This document shows positions 47,130-56,820 of a stretch of DNA of 64,000 bases, piece after piece. The notes below the pieces were generated by a model. That model saw only the letters and a program-made list of their open reading frames with translations. It did not search any database and was not told the DNA's origin. Within the stretch, counting starts at the first letter, position 1, and each line of letters begins with the position of its first letter. The stretch spans positions 1 to 64,000 of the forward strand of contig CAMCBV010000004.1 of NCBI GenBank assembly GCA_945873125.1, read 5' to 3'. Made by a program: the position numbers and the translations under genes. This stretch comes from Prosthecobacter debontii. GTDB lineage: Bacteria > Verrucomicrobiota > Verrucomicrobiia > Verrucomicrobiales > Akkermansiaceae.

Positions 47130-48731
47130 CTTGGCTTGGTTTCATGATCTGTAACCCGAGCAGGCATACGTCATCGTCAAAGTGATGGGAGCCCGAAAAA
47201 TCAAGGACGGTTTCGATGATCGATTCCAACCATTCTTCGGTGTTTTTTTGTGGATCCTGGCTCGCGATTTGCAGAAGTCGTTGATCCATGAACTGCTCTC
47301 CTTCGTCATTCTCTGCCTCAAGCACACCATCTGTGAAAAGCAGCAGACGTTCAACGTCCGAGAGATCCAGTGAGTGGATGGGATAGATCAAATTCTCCAT
47401 AAGTCCGAGAGCGGGACCTTTTTCGCCTCGACCGGTGCAGAGCTGTTGGCTGACCTTGTTGCCAACCATGATGGGTCCCGGGTGACCGGCACAGGAATAG
47501 GTCATGGATAAGGTGTTCAGGTCAATGATGCCATAGAAGGCTGTGGCAAACATCGTCACATCGGCACGTTTCAATATGGAGGACAAGCCGGAATTGAGTT
47601 TCTCAAGGAATTGCGAGGCGTTGTTGGTCTCATTAGCTTGAGTGGCAAGGAGGCCTCTAAGCATCGCAACCACCAAGGCTGCACGGACACCGTGACCCAT
47701 GACGTCGCAGATAAAGATGCCATGGCAGTTATGATTGAGTTTGATGATTTCATAGAAATCGCCAGCCAGTCCCGAGATGGGCAGATAACGTGAGGCAAAT
47801 GAAATCCGGTTGCCGTTTTGGGCGATGGCAGGCGGATAGCCCGAGGTTGAGAGTGCTTGTTGAATCTCGTGGGCGAGTTTGACCTCTTGCTCATAAGCGA
47901 TGTTTTTCTGTTGCAGTTCATTGGCCAGTTCGGTCGCCTGACGTTGTGCGAGAACAAGGGAAGTTACATCACTCGAGACGCCGAAGGTGCCTTTGATTTT
48001 TCCGCTCTTGTCCCTCCATGGAAATTTTGATGTCACCACAAAGGTCTCGCTTCCTTCCCTCCATGTCTCGCACTCAAGTTGTCCTGTCATCGGAATGCCG
48101 GTTTTGATGATTCGTTTCTCATCCGCTTCCGCTTTTTCCCAATGAGTGTTGGAAAATAAATCCCTGTCGTGCTTTCCGATAAGGTGATCGCTTGCCTCAA
48201 AGTTATGATATTCTGCCATGCCTCGGTTGATCATGACGAACCTAGAATCAAGGTCTTTGAAATAGATTTGAAGCGGTACGTGATCGATGAGGGTACGTAA
48301 AAGATGGCGTTCTTCCTCAATTTGAGACTCGGCGTTTTTACGCAGGCTGATATCAATCATCGACCCGGCGATACGGGTGGCTTCGCCTTGGCGATTTCGA
48401 ACGACGGTTCCGCGGATCCGAAGCCAACGCCACTCGTTGCCACCCGTTTGAACGCGTGCATCGACAGCGAGGGTTTCGGGGCCGCTGATGTCCAGGGCAC
48501 GATGAACGGCTTTTGAGAAAGCCGGACGATCGTGTTCGTGGACATGGATATAAGGCTCGAGAAATAGGTTAGGAGCGCCGGACTCCGTGCATTCGAGAAA
48601 TTCGATAATGCGTCTTGAGTAATAGATTTTTTTTCACCGACCATCCAGTCCCATATGCCTTCATTGGAAGCTCTTAAGGCGAGTTCGAGTCGATCATTGT
48701 TTTGTAATTCTTGAGGTGATGACTCTGACAT
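47122..48731 (-). pseudogene. PAS-PAS-SpoIIE (PP2C-like) phosphatase with a one-base frameshift in an A8 tract
   Basis: The reading starts at 48731 (MSESSPQELQNNDRLELALR) and goes out of frame after WDWMVGEKK; adding one A to the A8 run at 48627-48634 (T8 on the plus strand) restores IYYSRRIIEFLECTESGAPN through VHRALDISGPETLAVDARVQ and joins it to the downstream frame at MIDISLRKN. The repaired protein is about 537 residues: PAS 1 (about 12-130), PAS 2 (about 140-250), coiled coil, and SpoIIE phosphatase (about 290-530: GLAGDFYEII, FICDVMGHGVRAALV, HHFDDDVCLL). It would dephosphorylate an anti-sigma antagonist or similar. Either a genuine frameshift, slippage decoding, or a base-calling error. 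Confidence 0.8.
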
Positions 48732-48888
48732 GGTTTTGTTTTTAAAAGGAAATTACCTATGCGGAAAGCTATCTAGTCGCAGGGAGAAGGGCGGTTCAAG
48801 AAAGATCTCCGGATGAAAAGCCTCAAATGCGCGATTTTTCGCCAGTTCTGGGGTTGCTTTTGGAGCGCGAGCGTCTAGAACAACGGCG

Positions 48889-48999
48889 ATGAAACGTATC
48901 GCTTTACTCATACTTCTGGTTGGTTTTGGTCTGGGCGCCTGTGAAAGACACGATTTCAAGGATACCAGACGTCTGCACGAGCATAAAGAGGACCATTGA
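48889..48999 (+). CDS. Very small lipoprotein, 36 aa
   Basis: MKRIALLILLVGFGLGACER followed by a short charged tail ending HEHKEDH. The basic start, hydrophobic core and LGAC lipobox (Cys18) are a complete lipoprotein signal, leaving an 18-residue mature peptide rich in His, Asp and Arg. It is too short for ordinary gene finders. It is 105 bp upstream of the SLC13 permease on the same strand, so it may be co-transcribed. Metal binding by the His-rich tail is speculation. Confidence 0.6.
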   Translation: MKRIALLILLVGFGLGACERHDFKDTRRLHEHKEDH

Positions 49000-49104
49000 A
49001 ATGCCGATATCCGCATTTCACTCCTTAATTTGAGCATTCTCTCCCCATACAAGGCTTGTCAAACGCCGTGAGCGGCTTCACAGACACGCTCTTCAAGGCA
49101 TTCC

Positions 49105-50940
49105 ATGAATCAAGACATTGCATTAACTCTCTTAATCGTCGGGCTCACCCTCGTCGCGTTTATCCGTGAATGGGCGTCACCTGATGTCCTGTCATTATCG
49201 ATTCTTTGTATTCTGGTGGCGTTGGGATTGATTGGCATGGAGAGCATGGCAAAAGTTTTCAGCAATGAAGCGCCACTGACGATTGCCGCGCTGTTTGTCA
49301 TTGGAGGGGCCTTGGAGAAATCCGGAGCGGTCAATCAGATAGGTCGCTTATTGGAGAAAAAAGTGAATGGTGGGGTGAGAACCTCGATCTTTGCATTCAG
49401 CCTGGTCGCAACATTTTTTAGCGCATGGATGAACAATACGGCCATTGTGGCCATTTTGATGCCGGTTGTGCTTGGTTTTGCCAGATCAAAAGATATCGCG
49501 GCATCGAAGTTGCTCATTCCGCTGTCATATTCATCGATTTTAGGCGGTTGCTGCACCTTGATCGGGACATCCACCAATCTTCTCGTGAACGGCAGTCTCA
49601 GGGAAATGGGTTTGGCTCCAATGAGCATGTTTGAACTGGCTCCGGTGGGCGTGCCGCTAGCGATTGCGGGTATTGCCTATATGGTGATTTTCGGCCCTAG
49701 ATTATTGCCATCCCGTTCATCGATTACCGGAAGTTTGGATATCGATTACAGGGTGGTTCCACTGCATCACTTGTTGATCATGGATGGTTCCGCTTTGATT
49801 GGTAAGAAACTGCTTGATACGCCTTTGGGAAGTCGGGAAGCGGGGATACACATTTTGGAAATCCGCCGGCGCGGCACACGTCTGATGCTTCCACTCAAGG
49901 AAGTGACCGTGGAGAAAAACGACAGGTTTCTGGTGGCGCTCCACCGCCGCAAGGGCGGAGCGGCAAAAGCTCAGGAATTATTTGTGAACATCGGGGCACA
50001 GGAACTCTCCACGGTGGATGGGATGGTATCCGAATTGGTGATCCCGAGTGAGTCCTCGTTGGTTGGGAAAACCCTGGCGGCCTCGGATTTTCGTCAACGC
50101 TACAATTGCGTAGTGCTCGCCGTGCATCGTAGCGGTTTGAATATTACCAGCAGTATGGCGGAGATTCCGTTGGATCGTGGAGACACCCTGTTGGTGATTA
50201 CCGCGGTGAACAATCTCAGGAGCTTGAAGGAAACGCGCGATTTCGTTCTCACTGATACATTGGAATCCAAAACCGATGATATGGCAGCAGAGGATGAATG
50301 CCTTAAATCAATCAAAATTTCATGGGCGGTTTTGATTGGTGTGATTTTAACCGTTTCGGTAACTGATTTTCTAGGTCGGATGGATATCGGAGTTCCCGCG
50401 ATTCCAATTCATTACGCATCGGTGGTAGGGGCTCTGAGTTTGTTATGGATGCGTATCCTTACGCCGCGCGAAGCCTATGCGAGCATCGATTGGCAGGTTC
50501 TGCTCATGTTATACGGTTTGTTGGGTCTTGGGATGGCTATGCAAGGAACCGGCACAGCGGAATGGCTCGCGAAGTGCATGGTTGACATCACGGGCCATTA
50601 TGTAGCTCCGAAGATTTTGCCATATGTGCTGCTATGGGTGGTGTATCTTTTCACTTCGTTGCTTACCGAGGTATTGTCGAACAATGCAACGGCGGTCATG
50701 TTGGTACCCATTGTGGTCGGACTTGCGGAAAACCTGGGAGTTGATTCTAGGCCTTTCATCATCACTATCACAGTTGCAGCCTCTTGTGCTTTTGCCTTAC
50801 CGATGGGATATCAAACCCACATGATGGTTTACGGACCCGGGGGTTATAAATTCAGCGACTATATTCGCATGGGTATTCCCTTAAATCTGATTATCTGGCT
50901 TGTAACATGCAGTCTGGTGCCTTTGATCTGGCATTTCTGA
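49105..50940 (+). CDS. SLC13-family anion permease with two TrkA-C domains
   Basis: 611 residues. Two groups of membrane helices (about 1-200 and 400-611) contain the DASS/ArsB-type repeats: MNNTAIVAILMPVVL, GCCTLIGTSTNLLVNG and, in the second half, LTEVLSNNATAVMLVPIV and LPMGYQTHMMVYGPGGYKFSDY. Between them are two TrkA-C/RCK-C regulatory domains (about 215-300 and 305-395: HILEIRRRGTRLML, VLAVHRSGLNI). Such proteins carry sulfate, phosphate or dicarboxylates with sodium; the substrate is not determinable. A small lipoprotein gene precedes it. Confidence 0.85.
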   Translation: MNQDIALTLLIVGLTLVAFIREWASPDVLSLSILCILVALGLIGMESMAKVFSNEAPLTIAALFVIGGALEKSGAVNQIGRLLEKKVNGGVRTSIFAFSLVATFFSAWMNNTAIVAILMPVVLGFARSKDIAASKLLIPLSYSSILGGCCTLIGTSTNLLVNGSLREMGLAPMSMFELAPVGVPLAIAGIAYMVIFGPRLLPSRSSITGSLDIDYRVVPLHHLLIMDGSALIGKKLLDTPLGSREAGIHILEIRRRGTRLMLPLKEVTVEKNDRFLVALHRRKGGAAKAQELFVNIGAQELSTVDGMVSELVIPSESSLVGKTLAASDFRQRYNCVVLAVHRSGLNITSSMAEIPLDRGDTLLVITAVNNLRSLKETRDFVLTDTLESKTDDMAAEDECLKSIKISWAVLIGVILTVSVTDFLGRMDIGVPAIPIHYASVVGALSLLWMRILTPREAYASIDWQVLLMLYGLLGLGMAMQGTGTAEWLAKCMVDITGHYVAPKILPYVLLWVVYLFTSLLTEVLSNNATAVMLVPIVVGLAENLGVDSRPFIITITVAASCAFALPMGYQTHMMVYGPGGYKFSDYIRMGIPLNLIIWLVTCSLVPLIWHF

Positions 50941-50992
50941 GAATGAAATTTTCCCTTCGCTCATTGGCTAAAATGGATCTTACTTGAGCGGC

Positions 50993-53674
50993 ATGGATTT
51001 TGATTTTCCAGAAAGTTTTCTGCTCTTGCCTTTGTTGGCTTTGGTTGGGTGGTTTTGGCCTAGGCTGGGGTTATTCCGTCCCTTGCGCCTGGTGATTCTG
51101 ATTTTGGCCGTCGCCATGCTTTCGGGGCCTAATTTCGTGAAACAACAGAATGCTCTGGAGTTGATTGTGCTGTTGGATCGATCCGACTCGACCGAGGATC
51201 TGATTGATAAAAGTCTGCCAGAATGGACGCGGCTTTTGGAGACTTCCAAACCTGGACGTAAGGATAAGTTACGCTTTGTGAATTACGCGGCTGAGGTTGC
51301 GGACGCGGGAATAGACGGTTCTTCATTTACGGGCTCCCGCAAGCAGACACGAACCGGTTTGGCATTATCGAATTTGATGGCGCAGGTAGATGAGAAAATG
51401 CCGACGCGGGTGCTGTTGTTTACCGATGGATATTCGACCGAACCCCTGAACGAGGCGGCGGAGCAAATGAAGAAACGCGGTGTGCCTCTGGATTACCGGC
51501 TGGTACGTGAAGAGACGATTGAAGATGCGCGTGTGGCGCGGTTGCAGTTTCCGGAACGCGTGCAGGTGGGTGAGCCGTTTCTAATTTCTGTTTTGGTCAG
51601 ATCCAACAAAGATGAAGCCGTTCCATTGGTGATTAAGCGCAATGGTCAGACTTTAGTGCAGACCGATCTGGTGATCAAAGACGGTGTCGGTACTGCTGAG
51701 TTTACGGATCGTTTAGCGCAGGTCGGGGCTTTTGAATATGAAGCGGAAATCCGTCCGGAAGTCGATGCTCACTTGGGTAACAACCGGATCAAGCGTTGGC
51801 TTGAAATCACCGGCGGACCGCGCCTTTTACTGGTCACCAAATATGAAGATGATCCGGTAGCGCTTGCGATGGCGGATATGGACTTCGATGTGCAGGTGAT
51901 TAAAGACACATCCCAGCTCAAACCCGGCATGTTGGGTGGAACAAAGGCCGTGATTTTTAATAACGTTCCAGCACATGAGATTCCCAACGATTTCATGAAA
52001 TCACTGGATTTCTTCGTCAGGGAACAGGGAGGTGGATTTATGATGGTTGGCGGGAAACATTCATTCGGAGCGGGTGGGTATTTTCAATCTGACATTGATG
52101 AGCTTTTGCCAGTATCGATGGAATTAAAATCAGAGCATCGGAAGCTTGCCGTTGCTTTGGCAATTGTCATGGATCGCTCAGGTTCAATGGGTGTGGAAGT
52201 TGGCGGAGGGAAAACGAAAATGGATTTAGCTGACTCTGGTGCGATCGCTGCTGTGAATTTGTTAGGTGCCATGGATCAGATAACGGTTTTTGCGGTGGAT
52301 AGTGAGGCAAAAAAAACCGTGCCTCTCAGCTCGGTTGGCGGAAACCAGGCGAAGATCAATCACCAGATATCAAGGATTTCATCTGGTGGTGGTGGAATTT
52401 ATGTCCACACAGGCTTGAAGGCGGGGTGGGAGGAATTGAGAAAATCCAAAGCTGGGACACGCCACCTTATTCTGTTTACAGATACTCAGGATACCGAAGA
52501 GCCGGGCGACTATAAGAAGCTCATCGATGAAATGACCAAGGAAGGTGCGACGATTTCAGTCATTGGTATGGGTACGAAAGCCGATTGTGACGCAGCCCTA
52601 TGTGAGGATATTGCCAAGCTTGGAAAGGGTCGGATGTTTTTCTCGGATCGTCCGATGGATATTCCGCAAATTTTCGCGCAAGAAACGGTCACCATCGCAA
52701 GATCCGCTTTTCTTGAAGAAAAAGTTGCTGCACTGGCATCGGGGCGCTGGAGCGAAATTTCGCCGAAGCCAATCGATTGGATGTCGGTGCTTGGCGGTTA
52801 CAATTTGTCTTATGCTCGAAAAGACACCACGGTTTCCCTCGTCTCAAAAGATGAATACGTGGCGCCGCTGGTGGCGCATGCTCGCCGTGGCTTGGGTCGG
52901 ACGGCGGCGGTTTCTTTTCCACTGGGTGGAGATTACTCCGAGGATGTCAGAAACTGGAAAGGATACGGGGATTTTGTCCAGACGATGGGCCGGTTTCTCA
53001 TGGGGCAGCAATTGCCACCGGGTCTCGCAATCCGGCATCAGCTTAAAGGGACTCGTTTGGAGTTGAATTTGTATTACGATTCAGAGGTTTGGGGTGATCG
53101 TTTGAATCAGGATCCACCCGTCGTGAAATTACAGGATGAGGCAGGCGGTATGATTTATGATATTCCATGGCGTCGTATCGCTCCCGGGCAATTTTCACTG
53201 AGTCGTGATTTGAACGAAGGTAGTGTGGTGAAAGGCGCGATTCGCGTTGGAGATCATGCGTTGGCGTTTGGTCCCGTGAGTGTGGGATCCAGTGTGGAAT
53301 GGGCTTTCGAATCCGAGCGTTTGGAAGAATTGCGTCAGGTTTCCCACCAAACCAACGGGCGGAAATTATTGAATCTTGAAGATGCCTGGTTACGACCTCC
53401 GTATCTCGCTGCACACTCATTGAGCCTGCCCTTGGGGATTTCGCTTTTGATCATGATACTGATAGAAGCGTTGGTTACCCGAACCGGTTGGAAGATGCCT
53501 GAATTTTTCAGATCGAAGCATGATAAGATCAAGGATCCTAAACCCTTGAAAGCCCGAGCACCAAAAGTATCGAAGCCCGTGGTGCCGGAAGTTCTTCGCG
53601 AAAATACTGAACCGATTATCGAAGCGGACTCTGAGCGCCGTTCGAGGTTTCAAAAGGCAAAAAACAAGAAGTGA
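50993..53674 (+). CDS. Large membrane protein with von Willebrand A domain and GATase-like region
   Basis: 893 residues from MDFDFPESFLLL; a TTG at 50984 would add three. Two membrane helices at the N-terminus (about 8-50), an incomplete VWA-like fold (about 55-170), an amidotransferase-like region (about 255-375, PRLLLVTKYEDD, GGGFMMVGGKHSFGAGGY), a full VWA domain with metal site DRSGSMG (about 390-560), a beta-rich segment, a helix near 800 and a basic tail rich in Lys and Pro. The layout is that of aerotolerance/BatA-like proteins common in this phylum. Cellular role unknown. Follows the permease by 52 bp. Confidence 0.75.
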   Translation: MDFDFPESFLLLPLLALVGWFWPRLGLFRPLRLVILILAVAMLSGPNFVKQQNALELIVLLDRSDSTEDLIDKSLPEWTRLLETSKPGRKDKLRFVNYAAEVADAGIDGSSFTGSRKQTRTGLALSNLMAQVDEKMPTRVLLFTDGYSTEPLNEAAEQMKKRGVPLDYRLVREETIEDARVARLQFPERVQVGEPFLISVLVRSNKDEAVPLVIKRNGQTLVQTDLVIKDGVGTAEFTDRLAQVGAFEYEAEIRPEVDAHLGNNRIKRWLEITGGPRLLLVTKYEDDPVALAMADMDFDVQVIKDTSQLKPGMLGGTKAVIFNNVPAHEIPNDFMKSLDFFVREQGGGFMMVGGKHSFGAGGYFQSDIDELLPVSMELKSEHRKLAVALAIVMDRSGSMGVEVGGGKTKMDLADSGAIAAVNLLGAMDQITVFAVDSEAKKTVPLSSVGGNQAKINHQISRISSGGGGIYVHTGLKAGWEELRKSKAGTRHLILFTDTQDTEEPGDYKKLIDEMTKEGATISVIGMGTKADCDAALCEDIAKLGKGRMFFSDRPMDIPQIFAQETVTIARSAFLEEKVAALASGRWSEISPKPIDWMSVLGGYNLSYARKDTTVSLVSKDEYVAPLVAHARRGLGRTAAVSFPLGGDYSEDVRNWKGYGDFVQTMGRFLMGQQLPPGLAIRHQLKGTRLELNLYYDSEVWGDRLNQDPPVVKLQDEAGGMIYDIPWRRIAPGQFSLSRDLNEGSVVKGAIRVGDHALAFGPVSVGSSVEWAFESERLEELRQVSHQTNGRKLLNLEDAWLRPPYLAAHSLSLPLGISLLIMILIEALVTRTGWKMPEFFRSKHDKIKDPKPLKARAPKVSKPVVPEVLRENTEPIIEADSERRSRFQKAKNKK

Positions 53675-53953
53675 AGCATATCAGGCCTCTCGGAATCGCT
53701 TCGTTGGGTCGTCTCTCGTATTAGGTTATTTGAAACAACTCGATATGAGCACCGTATGAATCGAGCGCTTTTTCCTAGTGTCTGAAGTGGGATTTTTGAA
53801 GATTTCACAGGAGATGAAGGGTGTCGGTATGGCAAAGGATTGGGTGTATCGCCTGATGAATGATAAGGTAGCGCAGAGTTTGTTGCGGAAAGTCCCTAAA
53901 TTGGACGATAGGGTCTTGCAAACTCGGCGTCTGCCCATTAATTCCTCCTCGCC
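53675..53953. other. 279-bp gap without a convincing gene
   Basis: Between the VWA and HAD genes. A 62-codon plus-strand frame (53778-53966) has no family resemblance and overlaps the HAD start. No tRNA cloverleaf or clear terminator was seen. It probably contains the HAD promoter. Confidence 0.3.
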
Positions 53954-54568
53954 ATGTCTAAATTAGGAGCGATTGATTTCCCAAAATCCGGTTACGAAGC
54001 AGTGATTTTCGACTGTGATGGTACGCTTGTGGATTCCATGCCCGCGCACTTTGATGCATGGTGTGAAGCTCTTGCTGCCTACGGTGCAGGAGGTATTTTT
54101 AAAGAGGACGTGTTTTTCGCCATGGGTGGCAGGCCTACCCGCGATATCGTGGTCGATCTCAATGAGGAGTATGATTTGAAGCTTGATCCGGAGGCCGTTG
54201 CGCTGGCGAAGCGAGATGCCTATTTGAAAAAACTTCATCAGGTGGAGTTTATCGATGAGGTTGCGGATTTTGCTAAATCACTCAGGGGGAAGATGCCTCT
54301 TGCTGTGGCTTCAGGCGGTTCACGCTACGTAGTTGAAAAGACGCTGAAACTTTTGGATTGTTCAGATTGGTTCGACGAGGTCGTGACCGCTGATGACGTT
54401 GCCAATGGCAAGCCTGCGCCAGACATTTTTCTCAAGGCTGCGGAATTGCTCGGCGTGGCTCCTGAAAAATGCTTGGTCATTGAAGACGCGCCTCCAGGTG
54501 TGATCGCAGCCCAAGCAGCTGGAATGCAAGTCATCTCAGTACCGATGCCGATGCTCAACAGAGACTGA
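53954..54568 (+). CDS. HAD-superfamily phosphatase, beta-phosphoglucomutase-like
   Basis: 204 residues. HAD motif I is AVIFDCDGTLVDSMPAHFDAW, motif II MPLAVASGGSR, motif III Lys in GKPAPDIFL and motif IV VIEDAPPGVIAAQAAGM. The alpha-helical cap at about 30-100 and the length fit the beta-phosphoglucomutase/YqaB subfamily. It acts on a small phosphorylated metabolite; substrate not readable. It stands on the plus strand, convergent with the minus-strand catabolic cluster. Confidence 0.88.
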   Translation: MSKLGAIDFPKSGYEAVIFDCDGTLVDSMPAHFDAWCEALAAYGAGGIFKEDVFFAMGGRPTRDIVVDLNEEYDLKLDPEAVALAKRDAYLKKLHQVEFIDEVADFAKSLRGKMPLAVASGGSRYVVEKTLKLLDCSDWFDEVVTADDVANGKPAPDIFLKAAELLGVAPEKCLVIEDAPPGVIAAQAAGMQVISVPMPMLNRD

Positions 54569-54772
54569 TCAGGACTTCGGAAGTTATTTGTCCTGCATCT
54601 CTGCCAAAGCTACGGGTTGGATATCAGGCACACGCTCAGCCTTGGGCGAATACTTTAGGCAATACTCAAAAATGCAAGGAAACCAGCGAGATGCCAGGCA
54701 ACGCTGCTTTCGAATATGATCAAATAAAAAGACGGCGTCTCATGACATATCGGAGCGGGCAAAAGATCGCCA

Positions 54773-55912
54773 CTATTGCGGCACATCGATCCATCGGCCT
54801 TCATCATGGGATTTGATCGAGAGCTCTGCGAGTTGAACTCCTTTTGCTCCCTCGCGAAGGGTCCATTTGAAAGGCGTGTCGATGACCACGTGTTTGAGAA
54901 ACATTTCCCACTGGATTTTGAACGCATTATCGAAGTTGAGTTGGTCGGGCACTTCGGTCCAGTTCGCATAGTAATCGATCGGTGAATCGATGTCCGGATT
55001 CCAAACTGGGCGCGGGGTGACGGACTGATGTTGGGTCCAGCATTTGCGAAGACCGACGATGGCCGAGCCTTCGGTACCATCGACCTGCATGGTGAGAAGG
55101 TCGTCACGACGGACGCGGACGTTCCATGAAGAGTTAAACTGGCAGGTGACACCGGTGTCGGTCTCAAAAATCGCGTAGGCGGAGTCGTCTGCTGTGCAGT
55201 TGTAGTCCTTGCCTGCTTCATCGAAACGGCGAGGGATGTGTGTGGCGGCTTTGCAAAAAACCCGTGTGACATTGCCAAAGAGGTTATCGATCACGTAGCG
55301 CCAGTGGCAGTGCATGTCGATAATCATGCCGCCGCCATCCTCGGCACGATAATTCCATGAAGGACGCTGGATGGGTTGGCCTTCGTGTTCACCGGTGAAA
55401 ACCCAGTAACCGAACTCGCCGCGCACGGAGAGGATTTTACCGAAGAATCCTTGCTCCTTGAGTAACTGGAATTTGCGAATGCCAGGAAGCCAGAGTTTGT
55501 CTTGGACAGTGCCGTTTTTCACTCCGGCTTTTTCGGCTATTTCCGCAATCCGAAGCGCCTCTGAATATTCCACCGCAGTGGGTTTTTCGCAATAAACGTG
55601 CTTACCGGCGGCAATGGCGCGTTCAAGGAAGGGAATGCGGTGAGGAGTCCCTGAAGCGTCGAAGAAGATCTCGTTGTATGGATCGGCAAGTGCCGCATCG
55701 AGATCGGTGGTGAAGCGTTCGACTCCGTGGGTTCTCGCAAGTTCAGCAAGTTTGTTTGCGTTGCGACCGGTGAGGATGGGATCGGGGACGATTCTCGAAC
55801 CGTCAGGAAGGAGGATGCCACCTTGATCGCGGATCGCGAGGATGGATCGAACGAGGTGCTGATTGGTGCCCATGCGTCCGGTGACGCCGTTAAGGATGAT
55901 GCCGATTTTCAT
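54773..55912 (-). CDS. Gfo/Idh/MocA-family oxidoreductase
   Basis: 379 residues from MKIGIILNGVTGRMGTN, where the Rossmann glycine motif is GVTGRMG. EKPTAVEYSEAL carries the family's EKP lysine and MIIDMHCHWRYVIDN the catalytic His region. NAD(P)-dependent oxidation or reduction of a sugar or inositol derivative. A TTG nine bases earlier is also open. It is the last gene of a minus-strand series (58768 to 54773), 76 bp after the sugar isomerase gene. Confidence 0.88.
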   Translation of the reverse strand: MKIGIILNGVTGRMGTNQHLVRSILAIRDQGGILLPDGSRIVPDPILTGRNANKLAELARTHGVERFTTDLDAALADPYNEIFFDASGTPHRIPFLERAIAAGKHVYCEKPTAVEYSEALRIAEIAEKAGVKNGTVQDKLWLPGIRKFQLLKEQGFFGKILSVRGEFGYWVFTGEHEGQPIQRPSWNYRAEDGGGMIIDMHCHWRYVIDNLFGNVTRVFCKAATHIPRRFDEAGKDYNCTADDSAYAIFETDTGVTCQFNSSWNVRVRRDDLLTMQVDGTEGSAIVGLRKCWTQHQSVTPRPVWNPDIDSPIDYYANWTEVPDQLNFDNAFKIQWEMFLKHVVIDTPFKWTLREGAKGVQLAELSIKSHDEGRWIDVPQ

Positions 55913-55988
55913 AAGTTTCAAATTTCAAGTTTCAAGGAGAGAAAGGGATACGGATAAATGATTTTTACTTAGATCTAAGAGCTAACAA

Positions 55989-56801
55989 CTATAAATCCTT
56001 CGTCGAATTGAGGATTTTTGTTAGAAAGTCTTGTTGGTTCATAGCCCAGTATTTGCGGGAGAAAATTTCGACTTCTGCGAGACCGTTGAAATCGGTGGTG
56101 CGGATCATATTGAGAATGCGTGGGGTGGCGTTCACTCCCTCGCCGGGAAGTCCGCGGTCCAAAAGCGGGTGATCGAAGTCCGGTTTGAACTCACAGATGT
56201 GAAATGCGAAAAGGTGTCCGTTGTTAGCACAGGTCTGGATTTCCTGTTCTAGATTCGTTTCCCACCAGACGTGGAAAGTATCGACTGCGATTCCGACCAA
56301 TGGGTGATTGATGCGTTGTGCCAGGACGTTGGCATCTCGTAGAGAAGCGACGGCGGAGCGGTCTCCCGCATACATGGGATGGAGGGGTTCGATGGCAAGT
56401 TTGATTCCGGACGCCTCGGCGCGCGGGAGGAGTGCGCGGATCCCGGCTTCGATTTGTTCGAGGTTTTGCTCAGGGGTTTGCCCCATCGTTGCTCCGCAAA
56501 CCAACACGATCATCGGCAAGCCCAGCAACTCGGCTTCTTCCAAGGCATTGAGGTTTTGCTCTATCGCTGCCTGACGATCCGGCGCGGAGAGAGCGGTGAA
56601 AAAGCCACCGCGCACGAGCGAAACGGGAGTCAGTCCGCTATCGGCGAGATGGATTCTGACTTTTTTCAAATCCTGACCCGCAAGCGTTTCACGCCAAATC
56701 GATATTCCTCCAATCCCAGCGCGCGAGTAATTCTCGATGCATTCATCAATCGACCATGGCTGGTTAGTAAATGTATGGATGGCAATTTTTTCGGGTGACA
56801 T
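55989..56801 (-). CDS. Sugar phosphate isomerase/epimerase (xylose-isomerase-like TIM barrel)
   Basis: 270 residues from MSPEKIAIHTFTNQPWSIDE; the frame stays open 83 codons upstream but into the LacI gene. TIM-barrel strands with metal ligands are visible: LAIEPLHPM (Glu), VGIAVDTFHVWWE (Asp, His), LFAFHICEFK and LAEVEIFS (Glu). The fold is that of IolE/IolI- and TatD-like sugar isomerases. It lies 20 bp after the LacI gene, as part of the same operon, and probably interconverts the intermediate handled by the oxidoreductase. Confidence 0.82.
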   Translation of the reverse strand: MSPEKIAIHTFTNQPWSIDECIENYSRAGIGGISIWRETLAGQDLKKVRIHLADSGLTPVSLVRGGFFTALSAPDRQAAIEQNLNALEEAELLGLPMIVLVCGATMGQTPEQNLEQIEAGIRALLPRAEASGIKLAIEPLHPMYAGDRSAVASLRDANVLAQRINHPLVGIAVDTFHVWWETNLEQEIQTCANNGHLFAFHICEFKPDFDHPLLDRGLPGEGVNATPRILNMIRTTDFNGLAEVEIFSRKYWAMNQQDFLTKILNSTKDL

Positions 56802-56820
56802 GAAAATAGATAAAAAAAAT

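Noticed and set aside
48753..49052. 99-codon minus-strand frame opposite the small lipoprotein
   Set aside because: Its amino-acid mix is Arg/Ser/Pro-rich as in shadow frames, and the opposite strand carries a convincing lipoprotein signal.
53778..53966. 62-codon plus-strand frame before the HAD gene
   Set aside because: No family resemblance, overlaps the HAD start, and is no longer than expected by chance.
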